Part shown: one piece after another, positions 1-7,123 of the stretch
Layout of the letters: every line of letters begins with the position of its first letter
How positions within the stretch are numbered: position 1 is the stretch's first letter
Assembly (NCBI GenBank): GCA_046727955.1
Contig: JBKPDO010000222.1
Coordinates: forward strand, 1 to 15,337
DNA from: DASVXQ01 sp046727955
GTDB lineage: Bacteria > Actinomycetota > CALGFH01
Length of the DNA stretch: 15,337 bases
Direction of reading: 5' to 3'
Position numbers and translations under genes: made by a program
Notes under the pieces: generated by a model
Told to the model about the DNA's origin: nothing
Databases searched by the model: none
Seen by the model: the letters and a program-made list of their open reading frames with translations, nothing else

Positions 1-80
1 AACAGCTCGTCGATCTGGGCGCGGATGCGCTCGACAGCAGATAGTCTCGGGGGCACGGGCGTGGACCTCCTCAGCTCGAG

Positions 81-395
81 TTGCTAGCTCTGCTGGGAGC
101 CTACGCCCGTCCTACTTTTCCACCGCTACCCGGACGCCACCCGCCTGAGGAGATCGTCCGCGAAACGATCGCCTGCATCATCTTCGAGGCGGTCAGTAAC
201 GAGACAGCCGCGATGTTGCACAACGGCGAGCACCCCGCGTGGGCGACTGCTGAGGCCGAGCGGCTCATGCGTGATACTGCTCAGGCGCTCGCGCTACGCG
301 TTCACCTGTCACCAGATGGACCCACGCCTACCGAGTTCTCGGAAGCCATAGCCCGGGGCATCGAAACGATGCGCGAGATCTGGGGCAATGGCTGA
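81..395 (+). CDS. small protein in the qatB position (possible remnant or C-terminal part of QatB)
   Basis: This 104-residue ORF begins at a TTG with no convincing ribosome binding site. It ends in a TGA that overlaps the ATG of the next gene (TGATG, 393-397), so it is almost certainly translated in series with it. I recognise no domain. The residues look helical and acidic, with a conserved-looking segment PPEEIVRETIACIIFEA near the N-terminus. By position, directly before a QatC-like gene, it should be QatB or its C-terminal part. QatB is normally longer. Upstream, frame 1 is open from base 1 until TAG at 85-87, and frame 3 has a TAG at 42-44, so the real gene may start in another frame and be frameshifted near base 80. 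The coding call is fairly safe; the QatB identity is inference from gene order. Confidence 0.55.
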   Translation: MLALLGAYARPTFPPLPGRHPPEEIVRETIACIIFEAVSNETAAMLHNGEHPAWATAEAERLMRDTAQALALRVHLSPDGPTPTEFSEAIARGIETMREIWGNG

Positions 396-1708
396 TGGCG
401 GACTACTCGATGCGCTTCCAGATCCCGGAGTCCATGTCGCCGACGTTGGCTCGAACCCGGTTCTTCTGGGTACGCGACAGCATGCGTGACTCGTTTGTGT
501 CGACACTGCTGCCCAGGCACAAAGCCCTTGGCCCGCGACTCGGCGCGCTCGGTCCGGTGGCTGACGCCAACGTCGACCTGGTCAGGCTCGCCGTCATGGT
601 GTATGCGGCTGACCGTTCCACGCTGCGCAGGGTCGGTGTCACCAATTGGTCGCGACGCGAGCTATGTCTGGAAGTGCCGGTCTCCGACCCATCCCGCTGG
701 GAACCGATTCAAATCCAACTACAGAGTCTCCTCGGCTTTCTGTCGGGCGACACCTGGACGCTCGGCTTCCGTAAGGCCCGGGCACCAAGGGAACAGACAG
801 GTGAAGACCGCTTCGCGGGCGCGCAACGGGTCGTGCTGCTGAGCGGCGGAGCAGACTCCGCGGTCGGCGCGCTGCTTTCGCGCCGTGAACTGGGCGATGC
901 CCAGCACGTGCTGATGTCGCACGTCGGACTGACCACCCTCGCGCCAGTGCAGCAGAGAATCGCGAAGCGCATTGGCGAACTGATCGACGGCCCGGCGCAG
1001 TTCCACCAGCAGATTCACTTCTCCCGTCACGCCACGCAGTTCGAGGGCACCCGCTTTCGCAATGAGACCTCGACCCGCACCCGATCGTTCCTGTTCCTCG
1101 CTTTCGGCCTGGCCATCGCCTCGATAGAGGCCCTGCCGCTGTGGATCCCCGAGAACGGCTTCGCCTCACTCAATCTGCCGTTGACGGCCGACCAGCGGGG
1201 CAGCCTGTCCACCCGCACCACTCATCCGTTGTTCCTTGAACAGCTTGCGGCCTTGGCCACGGCCGCCGGTGCGCACGCCCAGATCGAAAACCCGCTGGCC
1301 GGCATGACCAAGGGCGAGATGTTCGCCCAGGTCACTGAACTAGTCGGCAAGGACACGGCATCCGACTTCCTGAGCGCCACTCACTCCTGCGGTCATACCG
1401 GGCACCGCGCGCTCCACCTGTCGCCGCTGCAGCACTGCGGCGTCTGCTTTGGTTGTCTCCTGCGGCGCGCCTCCTTCCTCGCCGCTCACCTGAAGGACCA
1501 GACCGAATACCTATCCGCCCGAGCCACCAACCGCCCCGACGCCTACCTGCGCTCCAAGTCGATGGAGCCTTCCCCCCGTGCCTTCCTGGCGCGCGGCTTG
1601 CGTACCAGTGATCTCGCGTCGCTCACCCTGCCGAGCACCTACGGCACGGCCGCGGCCCGCGACATCTGCGAACGCGCAATCGCTGAGCTGGAGTTGCTCT
1701 TCCCATGA
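395..1708 (+). CDS. qatC: QueC-like PP-loop ATPase of a Qat antiphage system (QatC)
   Basis: This 437-residue protein has a PP-loop SGGADS at about 150-155, a basic RTRSFLFLAFG segment near 228-238, a PENGFASLNLPL segment near 252-263, and four candidate zinc-binding cysteines at 332, 348, 351 and 354 (CGVCFGC). These are the landmarks of the QueC (7-cyano-7-deazaguanine synthase) fold, which uses ATP to activate a carboxylate. Housekeeping QueC is about 230 residues. Here there are some 140 extra N-terminal residues with no recognised domain, which fits the Qat defence protein rather than queuosine synthesis. No queD or queE is nearby. Its TGA overlaps the ATG of the TatD-like gene, giving the qatC-qatD order. 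An in-frame ATG lies five codons downstream, but 395 is preferred for the overlap with the previous stop. Confidence 0.9.
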   Translation: MADYSMRFQIPESMSPTLARTRFFWVRDSMRDSFVSTLLPRHKALGPRLGALGPVADANVDLVRLAVMVYAADRSTLRRVGVTNWSRRELCLEVPVSDPSRWEPIQIQLQSLLGFLSGDTWTLGFRKARAPREQTGEDRFAGAQRVVLLSGGADSAVGALLSRRELGDAQHVLMSHVGLTTLAPVQQRIAKRIGELIDGPAQFHQQIHFSRHATQFEGTRFRNETSTRTRSFLFLAFGLAIASIEALPLWIPENGFASLNLPLTADQRGSLSTRTTHPLFLEQLAALATAAGAHAQIENPLAGMTKGEMFAQVTELVGKDTASDFLSATHSCGHTGHRALHLSPLQHCGVCFGCLLRRASFLAAHLKDQTEYLSARATNRPDAYLRSKSMEPSPRAFLARGLRTSDLASLTLPSTYGTAAARDICERAIAELELLFP

Positions 1709-2478
1709 GATCCGCGCTGCCACCACTGGATCTGCACGGTCACATCGACGTTGGGGTTCCGGCCGACGATCTGTATGGCCTACGCACCGTCGTCTTCGCG
1801 GCCACGCGCTCGCTCGCCGAGACGCGTGCTGCGCTGCAACGGCGGGACGACCTGATCGTGTGGGGTGTCGGTAGCCATCCGGGTGTGACTCGGAGCCATC
1901 ACAGCTTCGATCCCGCTGACTTCCGGACCTTGATCGGGCAGAGCGCCCTCGTGAGCGAGTTCGGCCTTGACGGTAGTGCGAAAGTTCCGCTTGAGCAGCA
2001 GCTGCAGACGCTCCGCGGCGCCCTGGACGTCTTGGCCAGCGAGCCCCGCATCACCAGTCTGCACAGCTACCGGGCGACCGACCAGCTCCTCGATGAGCTG
2101 GTCTTGCGGTGGGTGCCAGGCACGGTGCTGCATTGGTGGCTCGGAAGCGCCACGGCGACCAGGCGTGCGGCCGAGCTGGGGTGCTACTTCTCGGTCAATG
2201 CGGCGATGTTCCGGCGCCCCGGCGTGCTCCGGCACATCCCGCTGGACCGGCTGCTCACCGAAACGGATCACCCGTACGGAGACCGATCGGGGCCCGAGCC
2301 GCACCAGCCGGGAAACGTGCTCCCTGTGGAGCATGCCATCGCCCGGTTGCACGGGCTGGACCCGGATGAGGTACGGCGCATCATGTGGCGCAATCTCGAC
2401 CGTCTCGTTCGTAACACTGGCTGCGAGCGCTTACTGAGCCGGCGGATTCGCTCGTATCTGATTGTGGCCGGATCGTAA
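1705..2478 (+). CDS. qatD: TatD-like metal-dependent hydrolase of a Qat antiphage system (QatD)
   Basis: This 257-residue protein has the full set of TatD-type metal ligands: HGH at 11-13, Glu85 in SEFGLDG, His120 in SLHSYR, His143 in LHWW and Asp188 in TETDHP. The length matches TatD (about 260). TatD proteins are TIM-barrel nucleases or phosphoesterases of the amidohydrolase superfamily. In Qat systems the TatD-like subunit is the fourth gene after the QueC-like one, as here. The start ATG overlaps the qatC stop (ATGA, 1705-1708), so the two are co-translated. All catalytic residues are intact, so the protein should be active. A housekeeping tatD is unlikely given this neighbour. I see no clear hairpin terminator after the stop. 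Confidence 0.9.
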   Translation: MRSALPPLDLHGHIDVGVPADDLYGLRTVVFAATRSLAETRAALQRRDDLIVWGVGSHPGVTRSHHSFDPADFRTLIGQSALVSEFGLDGSAKVPLEQQLQTLRGALDVLASEPRITSLHSYRATDQLLDELVLRWVPGTVLHWWLGSATATRRAAELGCYFSVNAAMFRRPGVLRHIPLDRLLTETDHPYGDRSGPEPHQPGNVLPVEHAIARLHGLDPDEVRRIMWRNLDRLVRNTGCERLLSRRIRSYLIVAGS

Positions 2479-2482
2479 CTAT

Positions 2483-2743
2483 TCAGGGGTCCTCAGCAGC
2501 AAGGGGCTTCCGCGGGATGGGACTGTCTTCAAACGGACCTGGTCCCGTGGGATGCCAGTAGTCAATCGTGCCCGTCACCAGCAGGTCGTCGATTGTTGAT
2601 CGGACTTGAGGCCGCCGCCGGATTGTGCCCCGATCCGCGCCAAGCTCAGCAGCGACATCGACCAGCAGCCATTCCCGCTCGAGCAGCCGATCCTCCAGGG
2701 ACGCCCCACAGCCGCGAAGCCAAGTTCCGCTGCGGTAGTGCAC
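2483..2743 (-). CDS. small putative helix-turn-helix protein, doubtful
   Basis: This 86-residue ORF starts at a GTG directly after an in-frame TGA, with no good ribosome binding site. Residues about 24-44 (EWLLVDVAAELGADRGTIRRR) read like a DNA-binding helix-turn-helix, and the tail (IDDLLVTGTIDYWHP) looks protein-like. It is convergent with the TatD-like gene, five bases apart. It may be the C-terminal remnant of a longer regulator, because the reading frame is closed immediately upstream. The opposite strand carries a competing protein signature nearby (2744-2830), so at most part of each is real. Confidence 0.3.
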   Translation of the reverse strand: MHYRSGTWLRGCGASLEDRLLEREWLLVDVAAELGADRGTIRRRPQVRSTIDDLLVTGTIDYWHPTGPGPFEDSPIPRKPLAAEDP

Positions 2744-2830
2744 TCATCCTGTCGGTGCGGCAAGCTCGTCTATGGGCCCTGCCACTACCGTCGCTACCAG
2801 CGGAAACATGGGTTGCCGCCCGGCCCGGTC
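2606..2830 (+). pseudogene. possible fragment of a small Cys-rich DNA-binding protein, cut at the ICE edge
   Basis: The + strand from about 2744 to 2830 reads CRCGKLVYGPCHYRRYQRKH followed by Gly-Leu-Pro-Pro-Gly. This matches the shape of the short zinc-ribbon found at the N-terminus of many actinobacterial HNH or HTH proteins (C-x-C-G-K ... C-x-H-Y-R-R ... H-G). The frame is open from a TTG at 2606 to 3031, but beyond about 2830 it runs antisense into the integrase gene and stops looking like protein. The likeness therefore ends where the integrase gene ends. One reading is a host gene interrupted by integration. The start is a guess and the whole call is weak. Confidence 0.25.
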
Positions 2831-4196
2831 ACACCTCCCACGCTGGCTGGGATTCGCTCCCATCTTGCTCTGCCCGACACGGTGTCGACGGCGACCGTTC
2901 CTCCCGCGCCGCTGGGCCGAACAGGCCCTCGATCAGCCCCGCGACTCGGGGTGCGGTCTGCGGGAGCTGGTGGATGTAGACACGCTGGGCGAGCGCGCCG
3001 CCGTCGGCGTGGCGCAGCTGCGCGGCGATGATGGAGGCCGGTTCCTTGTTGGCCGCCATCGCCGAGGCCAGCGCGTGGCGCAGCATGTGCGGGTGGGCGT
3101 CCAGCCCGACCCCGCGAGCGAGCCTGGCGAAGCCGCGGCTGGCGTGGTTGGGGTTGAGCGCGGTGCCGCGCTCGGTCCGAAACACCAGATCGAGCTCCCG
3201 CGGCCGAGGCGGCTGGCCGGGCTCCACCCAGCGCAGCCACACAGTGGCGGGCTGCGCGCCGGCCAGGCGCAGACGGGCCTGCTGGTGGCGGTGGTGGCGC
3301 AGCGCCTGGACCGCGAAGGGCGGCAGGCTGAGGATGGCCTTGCTGGCCTTGGACTTCACCGGCCCGACCGCCAGCTCCTTGCGCCGGCCCTCTGCCCCTG
3401 CGGCGCCGTCGGGAAGGACATCGACGTCGACGATGGTGAGTTCCTGGCGGAACCGCACGGTGCCGGCGGCAAGGTCGACGTCGGACCATTCCAGGCCGCA
3501 CAGCTCGCCGTTGCGGGCACCGGTGGCCGCGGCGAGCACCGTCCACGCCGCAAGCCACGGCGTGGGGTCGCCTGCTGCGGCGTCCAGCAGCAGATCGACC
3601 TGGTCGGGGAGCAGCGCCATGGTGTCTCTGTGGGGGACCCGGGGTGGGGTGGCGTCGGTGGCGACGTTGCGGGGGATTAAGCGCCAGGTCACGGCCTGCT
3701 CCAGCGCGCGGTGCAGGCAGCGGTGCACGGCCAGGATGTGCTGGGGGTCGAGCCCGCCGGGCTTGCCGTCCTTTCGCCCGCCGACGCTCAACTGGTCGTA
3801 GATCGCCTGGACTTCGAGTGCTTGCAGTGGCTTCAGGAGCCGGGTGCCGATGTAGGGGCGCACGTGATGCTTGAGCAGGGCACGATACCGCGCGACCGTC
3901 CGCGCCCGAAGGGTCGTCTGGATGTGGGCGAGCCAGCGGTCAAGGTACTGGTTGACGGTGAGCTTGTGCGGGTCCAGCGCGATGCCGTGGCTGCGGCGCT
4001 GCAATTCGTCTGCGATGGCCGCCTCAGCTTGTTTGCGGGTGAGGTAGCCACCGAGCGAGACGAGGTTGCGTTTGCCGTCCGGGCCGCGTGGCAGCTCGAT
4101 CCTGGGGTACCAGCGGATGCAGCGGCTCGAGCATTTGCCCTCCTGTTTGGTGTGGCCCTTGACGCACTTGCGGCGCATGTTGCCGCGACTAGTCAT
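2829..4196 (-). CDS. tyrosine recombinase (ICE integrase)
   Basis: This 455-residue phage-type integrase catalyses site-specific integration and excision of the element. The catalytic set is readable: Arg228 in TGARNGELCGL, a lysine in the hairpin VKSKASKAILSL (281-286), His370 and Arg373 in HMLRH, His396 in LRHAD, and nucleophile Tyr407 in RVYIH. Residues 80-140 look like a core-binding SAM-like domain (LTVNQYLDRWL). The N-terminus has an unusual Cys/His cluster (C11, H15, C22, C26) before an AP2-like arm-binding region, perhaps a small zinc site. The ATG overlaps the end of the excisionase gene by eight bases, so int is the last gene of a methyltransferase-xis-int operon. The C-terminal 30 residues are polar and may cross into attachment-site sequence. 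Confidence 0.95.
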   Translation of the reverse strand: MTSRGNMRRKCVKGHTKQEGKCSSRCIRWYPRIELPRGPDGKRNLVSLGGYLTRKQAEAAIADELQRRSHGIALDPHKLTVNQYLDRWLAHIQTTLRARTVARYRALLKHHVRPYIGTRLLKPLQALEVQAIYDQLSVGGRKDGKPGGLDPQHILAVHRCLHRALEQAVTWRLIPRNVATDATPPRVPHRDTMALLPDQVDLLLDAAAGDPTPWLAAWTVLAAATGARNGELCGLEWSDVDLAAGTVRFRQELTIVDVDVLPDGAAGAEGRRKELAVGPVKSKASKAILSLPPFAVQALRHHRHQQARLRLAGAQPATVWLRWVEPGQPPRPRELDLVFRTERGTALNPNHASRGFARLARGVGLDAHPHMLRHALASAMAANKEPASIIAAQLRHADGGALAQRVYIHQLPQTAPRVAGLIEGLFGPAAREERSPSTPCRAEQDGSESQPAWEV

Positions 4197-4614
4197 CGCC
4201 GCTTACCGTTGGTGGGCTGCCGGTGGCGAGCAGGTCCAGCAGGGCCTGTTTGGGGATGCGGATGGTCCGGCCGATGCGGACCGCGCGGAGTTCGCCGCGC
4301 GCGACCGCCTCGTAGAGTTGGTTGCGCCCGATCCGCAGGATCGCCGCGGCCTCGCGGACCTTGAGGACCTCGGGCAGCCGGTCCAGCGTGCCGACGGGGT
4401 CCTGGGCTGCGCCGGGAGCGGTCGGCGGTTGGGTTTGGGCCGGCGGTCGTTCGCCATCGCCGTCGGGGTGTCGCCATCGGTGCACCTCGGTGTTCGCGTG
4501 CATTGCTTCAGCCGGCGCTGGCCGGGCTGCCCCGCCGTCGGGAGCGGCGTGGGTGGGACCATAGCTCGATTCCGCGCACAGGTGTGGCGTGTTTTTCCTG
4601 GTGGAAGCGGTCAT
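4189..4614 (-). CDS. MerR/excisionase-type helix-turn-helix protein
   Basis: This 141-residue protein has a C-terminal helix-turn-helix of the DNA-binding excisionase family at about 84-127 (LKVREAAAILRIGRNQLYEA, then an RIGRTIRIPKQALLDLL wing). The first 80 residues are Pro/Ala-rich, low in complexity and probably disordered. Its ATG (4612-4614) overlaps the stop of methyltransferase 1 (ATGA), and its TAG lies inside the first codons of the integrase. This overlap chain supports the chosen start, although an internal ATG at residue 38 would still keep the whole DNA-binding domain. In this position such proteins act as recombination directionality factors or as regulators of int. Which of the two applies cannot be read from the sequence. 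Confidence 0.9.
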   Translation of the reverse strand: MTASTRKNTPHLCAESSYGPTHAAPDGGAARPAPAEAMHANTEVHRWRHPDGDGERPPAQTQPPTAPGAAQDPVGTLDRLPEVLKVREAAAILRIGRNQLYEAVARGELRAVRIGRTIRIPKQALLDLLATGSPPTVSGDD

Positions 4615-5507
4615 CGTGGGGTCTCTTGGGTCTGGCTCGAACCTGGAGGGGCTTGGAAGCGGCGGAAGACGAGCACGTCCTCGTGGGCGATGACCCGCAG
4701 CGGCAAGCCGGTGGCGCGGGCCTTGCGGACGCGGTCCAACTGGAAGAACGACGGCCGCCCGACCAGCCGGTCGCCGTTGAGGCCGACCAGCAGGGCGACG
4801 TTGCGTTCGAAGCAGGCCAGCCCAGCGTCCTCGCCGGCGCGGACCAGCGCGCCGGGGAAGTCGACCAGCAGGCCGCGGCGACGCCACGGCCGCGCGGTGA
4901 GCACCACCACCCCGCCGGGCCGCAGCAGGGTGCGGCAGGCGCCGAGGATCTGCTGGATGGCGCCCAGCAGCACCTGGTCGCTGACGCGGGCGAGGTTGCC
5001 GCGACCGGTGGCGCCGGGTTCGGCGTAGCGGTTGTCGTACTTGACGACCCCGCCGGGACGGGCGTCGACCTGGCCGTGGATCGACGGGCCGTACGGTGGG
5101 GAGGTGACCACCAGCGCGACCCGGCCATGCAGCAAAGGGTCCAGCAGGTCGAGAAGTTGGCGGGCGTCGCCGGTTGTGACCGTTCCGGTCCCGGCGGCGC
5201 CCAGACTGGCGGCGTGGGCGAGGTTGGCGCGGGCGAGTTCGGCCCAGCGAGGTTCGCGCTCCACGCCGAGCGCGAGCCGGCCGAGGTGGGTGGCCTCGAC
5301 CAGGGTGGTGCCGATGCCGCACATCGGGTCCAGCACCAGTTCGCCGGGCTGGCTGTAGCGCTGGATGGCGGTGCGGGCGATGGCGGGAAGCATCTTGGCG
5401 GGGTGGGCGGTGGACGCCTGGAGGTAGCGCCCGGCGCGCTGGCGGGCGGCGGGCTGTTGTGCGGTCGGCCAGACCGACAGCGGCAGCGGCGTGGACGGCT
5501 CAGGCAC
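4611..5507 (-). CDS. DNA methyltransferase, SPPY type (paralogue 1)
   Basis: This 298-residue protein has the SAM-binding motif I DPMCGIGTT at 60-68 and the catalytic motif IV TSPPY at 135-139. Motif I precedes motif IV, as in RlmL/TRM11-like and gamma-type amino-methyltransferases. It carries a conserved RPSFFQL segment near 253 and HEDVLVF near the C-terminus, shared with paralogue 2. SPPY is typical of enzymes that methylate an exocyclic amino group (N6-adenine or N4-cytosine). No target-recognition domain or partner restriction enzyme is evident. The start is a GTG with a good GGAGG site (5514-5518, minus strand) six bases ahead. It overlaps the excisionase gene downstream. A role in host-restriction evasion or in marking element DNA is inference; an RNA target cannot be excluded. 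Confidence 0.88.
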   Translation of the reverse strand: MPEPSTPLPLSVWPTAQQPAARQRAGRYLQASTAHPAKMLPAIARTAIQRYSQPGELVLDPMCGIGTTLVEATHLGRLALGVEREPRWAELARANLAHAASLGAAGTGTVTTGDARQLLDLLDPLLHGRVALVVTSPPYGPSIHGQVDARPGGVVKYDNRYAEPGATGRGNLARVSDQVLLGAIQQILGACRTLLRPGGVVVLTARPWRRRGLLVDFPGALVRAGEDAGLACFERNVALLVGLNGDRLVGRPSFFQLDRVRKARATGLPLRVIAHEDVLVFRRFQAPPGSSQTQETPR

Positions 5508-5513
5508 GGGGAA

Positions 5514-5529
5514 CCTCCAAAGTATCCGC
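5514..5529 (-). promoter_or_regulatory. GGATAC-TTTGGAGG segment before methyltransferase 1 (ribosome binding site, partial element copy)
   Basis: On the minus strand this reads GCGGATACTTTGGAGG, six bases before the GTG start. GGAGG is the ribosome binding site. The segment resembles block 2 of the element at 6841-6883 and 8376-8418 (GTGGATATTTGGAG) with one extra base, but block 1 is absent. An AT-rich TATATCTA lies just upstream and could belong to a promoter. Similarity to the other copies may be chance around a Shine-Dalgarno sequence. Confidence 0.35.
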
Positions 5530-5670
5530 AGTAGATATAGGGGCTCGGGTGGGCCGGCACGAGGCGTGGGCGGGCCAGTGGTCGGCGGATGACCGGTACA
5601 GCGGCGGCGTTGCTGATCGCGCGATAGCGGGCGGCGTCAGAGATCGGCGACGGTTGGCGTCCAGCACGGT

Positions 5671-5871
5671 CTAGTCCTCGGGGAAGCCAGGAGGCGTTCG
5701 CACTCGCGGGGTGAGTCGCAGGACGGTCACCGGTGCCGGATCGTCGCCGCCGGTCTGCGCCGGAAGCTGCTGTTCGCGCCGACCGCAGACTGGTGGTGCG
5801 GGATGTGGATGACCATGGCGCCGTCGTCGACGCGCTGCCTGCGGGGAGCAGCGTCTGATGTCGTACCGCAT
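5671..5871 (-). CDS. small hypothetical protein following methyltransferase 2
   Basis: This 66-residue ORF begins with an ATG three bases after the stop of methyltransferase 2 (TGA-CCG-ATG), a spacing that favours translational coupling. No domain is recognised. The N-terminal half is Arg/His/Pro-rich and looks like out-of-frame reading. The C-terminal stretch DDPAPVTVLRLTPRVRTPPG looks more like real protein. A second frame in the same stretch (ATG at 5816) reads MVIHIPHHQSAVGANSSF, so a small gene with a frameshift is possible. The rest of the 5508-5874 gap shows nothing else beyond the segment just upstream of methyltransferase 1. Confidence 0.35.
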   Translation of the reverse strand: MRYDIRRCSPQAARRRRRHGHPHPAPPVCGRREQQLPAQTGGDDPAPVTVLRLTPRVRTPPGFPED

Positions 5872-5874
5872 CGG

Positions 5875-6813
5875 TCAGCCGCTCCTGGGCGTGGCGCTGG
5901 CGGCGCCTGGCCGGGCGGAGAAACCTGGCTTGGCGAAGACCAGCACGTCCTCGTGGACGAGCAGGCTGGCCGGCTCGCCCCGTTCGCGTGCCCGGCGGGT
6001 CTGGTGCAGCTGCCAAAACGACGGCCGCGCGAACAGGTCGCTGTCGCGGACGGCGGCCAGTAGCGCGACGACGTGCTGCAGGTACTGGTAGCCGGCCTGC
6101 TCGGCCAGCGTCACGGTCGCTGCGGCGAGGTCGAACACGCGGCCTTGGCGGCGCAGGTTGCGAGTGACGGTGACCAGCAGCCCACCCGGCCGCAGTACCT
6201 GGAAGCAGCCGGCGTACACCCCGGCCATCTCGCCCAGGTACGCCGCCCCGCGGGCGTGGCCGAGGTTGGCGCGGTCGGCGGAGTAGTTCTCGGTGTCGCG
6301 GCGGCACAGCCGGCCGCCGTGGCGCCAGGCGGCCTTGTCGATCATCCCCGGCGTGCAGGCGTACGGCGGGGAGGTCGCGACCAGGTCGACCGTGCCGGCC
6401 AGGTCGGCGAGCAGCTCGGGCAGGCGGCGGGCGTCACCCACGCGGACCTCGCTGCGTCCCGGCCGCTGCGGTGGTAGCGCCAGGGCGAGGTTCTTGCGGG
6501 CCAGCTCGGCCCAGCGGGCCTCCAGCTCGACGCCGACGCTGCGGCGCCCCAGGCCGGTGGCCTCGACCAGGGTGGTGCCGATGCCGCACATCGGGTCACA
6601 GACCAGCGCGCCGGGTGGGGCGTACTCGGCGATGATGCGCCGGGCGAGCTCGGGCAGCATCTTGGCGGGATGGGCGGTGGCGGCCGCCACATAGCGGCCG
6701 GCGCGCTGGGTGTGGCCGGTGGTCTGCGCGCACGGCCAGACGGCCAGGGGGACCGGCTCGGCGGCCTCGGGCGGAGACGGCGACGGGGACGGGGGCGTGG
6801 GGCGTGGTGCCAT
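5875..6813 (-). CDS. DNA methyltransferase, SPPY type (paralogue 2)
   Basis: This is a 312-residue paralogue of the methyltransferase at 4611-5507. It shares TAHPAKMLP (47-54), motif I DPMCGIGTT at 73-81, a GVE.E.RWAELAR.NLA stretch after it, TSPPY at 147-151, RPSFWQL and HEDVLVF. The middle section after motif IV differs most between the two, which is where sequence specificity would be expected to diverge. The N-terminal 25 residues are Pro/Ser-rich linker. I chose ATG 6813; the frame stays open upstream to a TTG at 6873, but that extension runs through the conserved element at 6841-6883. There is no strong ribosome binding site. With no endonuclease nearby it is an orphan enzyme. Confidence 0.87.
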   Translation of the reverse strand: MAPRPTPPSPSPSPPEAAEPVPLAVWPCAQTTGHTQRAGRYVAAATAHPAKMLPELARRIIAEYAPPGALVCDPMCGIGTTLVEATGLGRRSVGVELEARWAELARKNLALALPPQRPGRSEVRVGDARRLPELLADLAGTVDLVATSPPYACTPGMIDKAAWRHGGRLCRRDTENYSADRANLGHARGAAYLGEMAGVYAGCFQVLRPGGLLVTVTRNLRRQGRVFDLAAATVTLAEQAGYQYLQHVVALLAAVRDSDLFARPSFWQLHQTRRARERGEPASLLVHEDVLVFAKPGFSARPGAASATPRSG

Positions 6814-6840
6814 GGGCTGGCCCGTTGGCCACCGGTTGCG

Positions 6841-6883
6841 CCGACACTCCAAATATCCACGGCGCTCGCGCAATACGACATCA
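6841..6883 (-). promoter_or_regulatory. conserved two-block element, copy 1
   Basis: On the minus strand TGATGTCG (6876-6883), then 15 variable bases, then GTGGATATTTGGAGTGTCGG (6841-6860). The same two blocks with the same 15-base gap recur on the plus strand at 8376-8418, with 8/8 and 18/20 identical bases. It lies 28 bases before the ATG of methyltransferase 2. The layout (two boxes at fixed spacing upstream of genes) suggests a promoter or a regulator site. The alternative is a short conserved reading frame, since both copies can read MS-x6-VDIWS-x-G. Confidence 0.5.
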
Positions 6884-6988
6884 CCAGCGACGCCAATTCA
6901 GCGACCGGCTCGGGTGAGCGCACCAGCCCGCCACCCCGCCCCCGTGCCGGTCGGAGGCGGCCCGATCCCCGCTGTTGGGCTGGCCGGC

Positions 6989-7020
6989 ATAGCGGCCGGG
7001 CTGGCGGACCGGGCCGCTAT
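6989..7020. repeat. 9-bp inverted repeat (hairpin) in the control region
   Basis: ATAGCGGCC at 6989-6997 is exactly complementary to GGCCGCTAT at 7012-7020, with a 14-base loop. It lies between the divergent methyltransferase and sigma-like genes, where nothing is coded. It could be an operator, part of an origin of transfer, or a terminator without a T-run. Confidence 0.5.
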
Positions 7021-7123
7021 CGGTGACCGGATCTGACCGCTCGGGCGCAGTACGAGCGGCCGGCACCTTGCCAGCAGGCTGATGACGGTGCTGGCAGACG
7101 CGGGGGACGTGCTGGTTCCCAGA

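Noticed and set aside
2479..2520. Terminator after qatD
   Set aside because: There are short complementary patches but no stable stem with a T-run, so none was listed.
2848..2862. TGGGA-TTCGC-TCCCA, resembling a tRNA T-arm at the integrase end
   Set aside because: The loop does not follow the TTCRA pattern and no acceptor, D or anticodon arm can be built around it. It lies inside the integrase C-terminal codons.
2772..3801. Long open frames on the + strand over the integrase gene
   Set aside because: They are antisense to a gene with all catalytic motifs and have the Arg/Gly/Ala-rich composition expected of shadow frames in GC-rich DNA.
4508..6307. 599-codon open frame on the - strand across both methyltransferases
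   Set aside because: Its residues are low-complexity Arg/Pro/Ala/Ser and match nothing, while two other - strand frames give clear methyltransferase motifs.
4611..6813. A restriction-modification system
   Set aside because: Two methyltransferases are present but no endonuclease-like ORF lies beside them, so they are called orphan enzymes.
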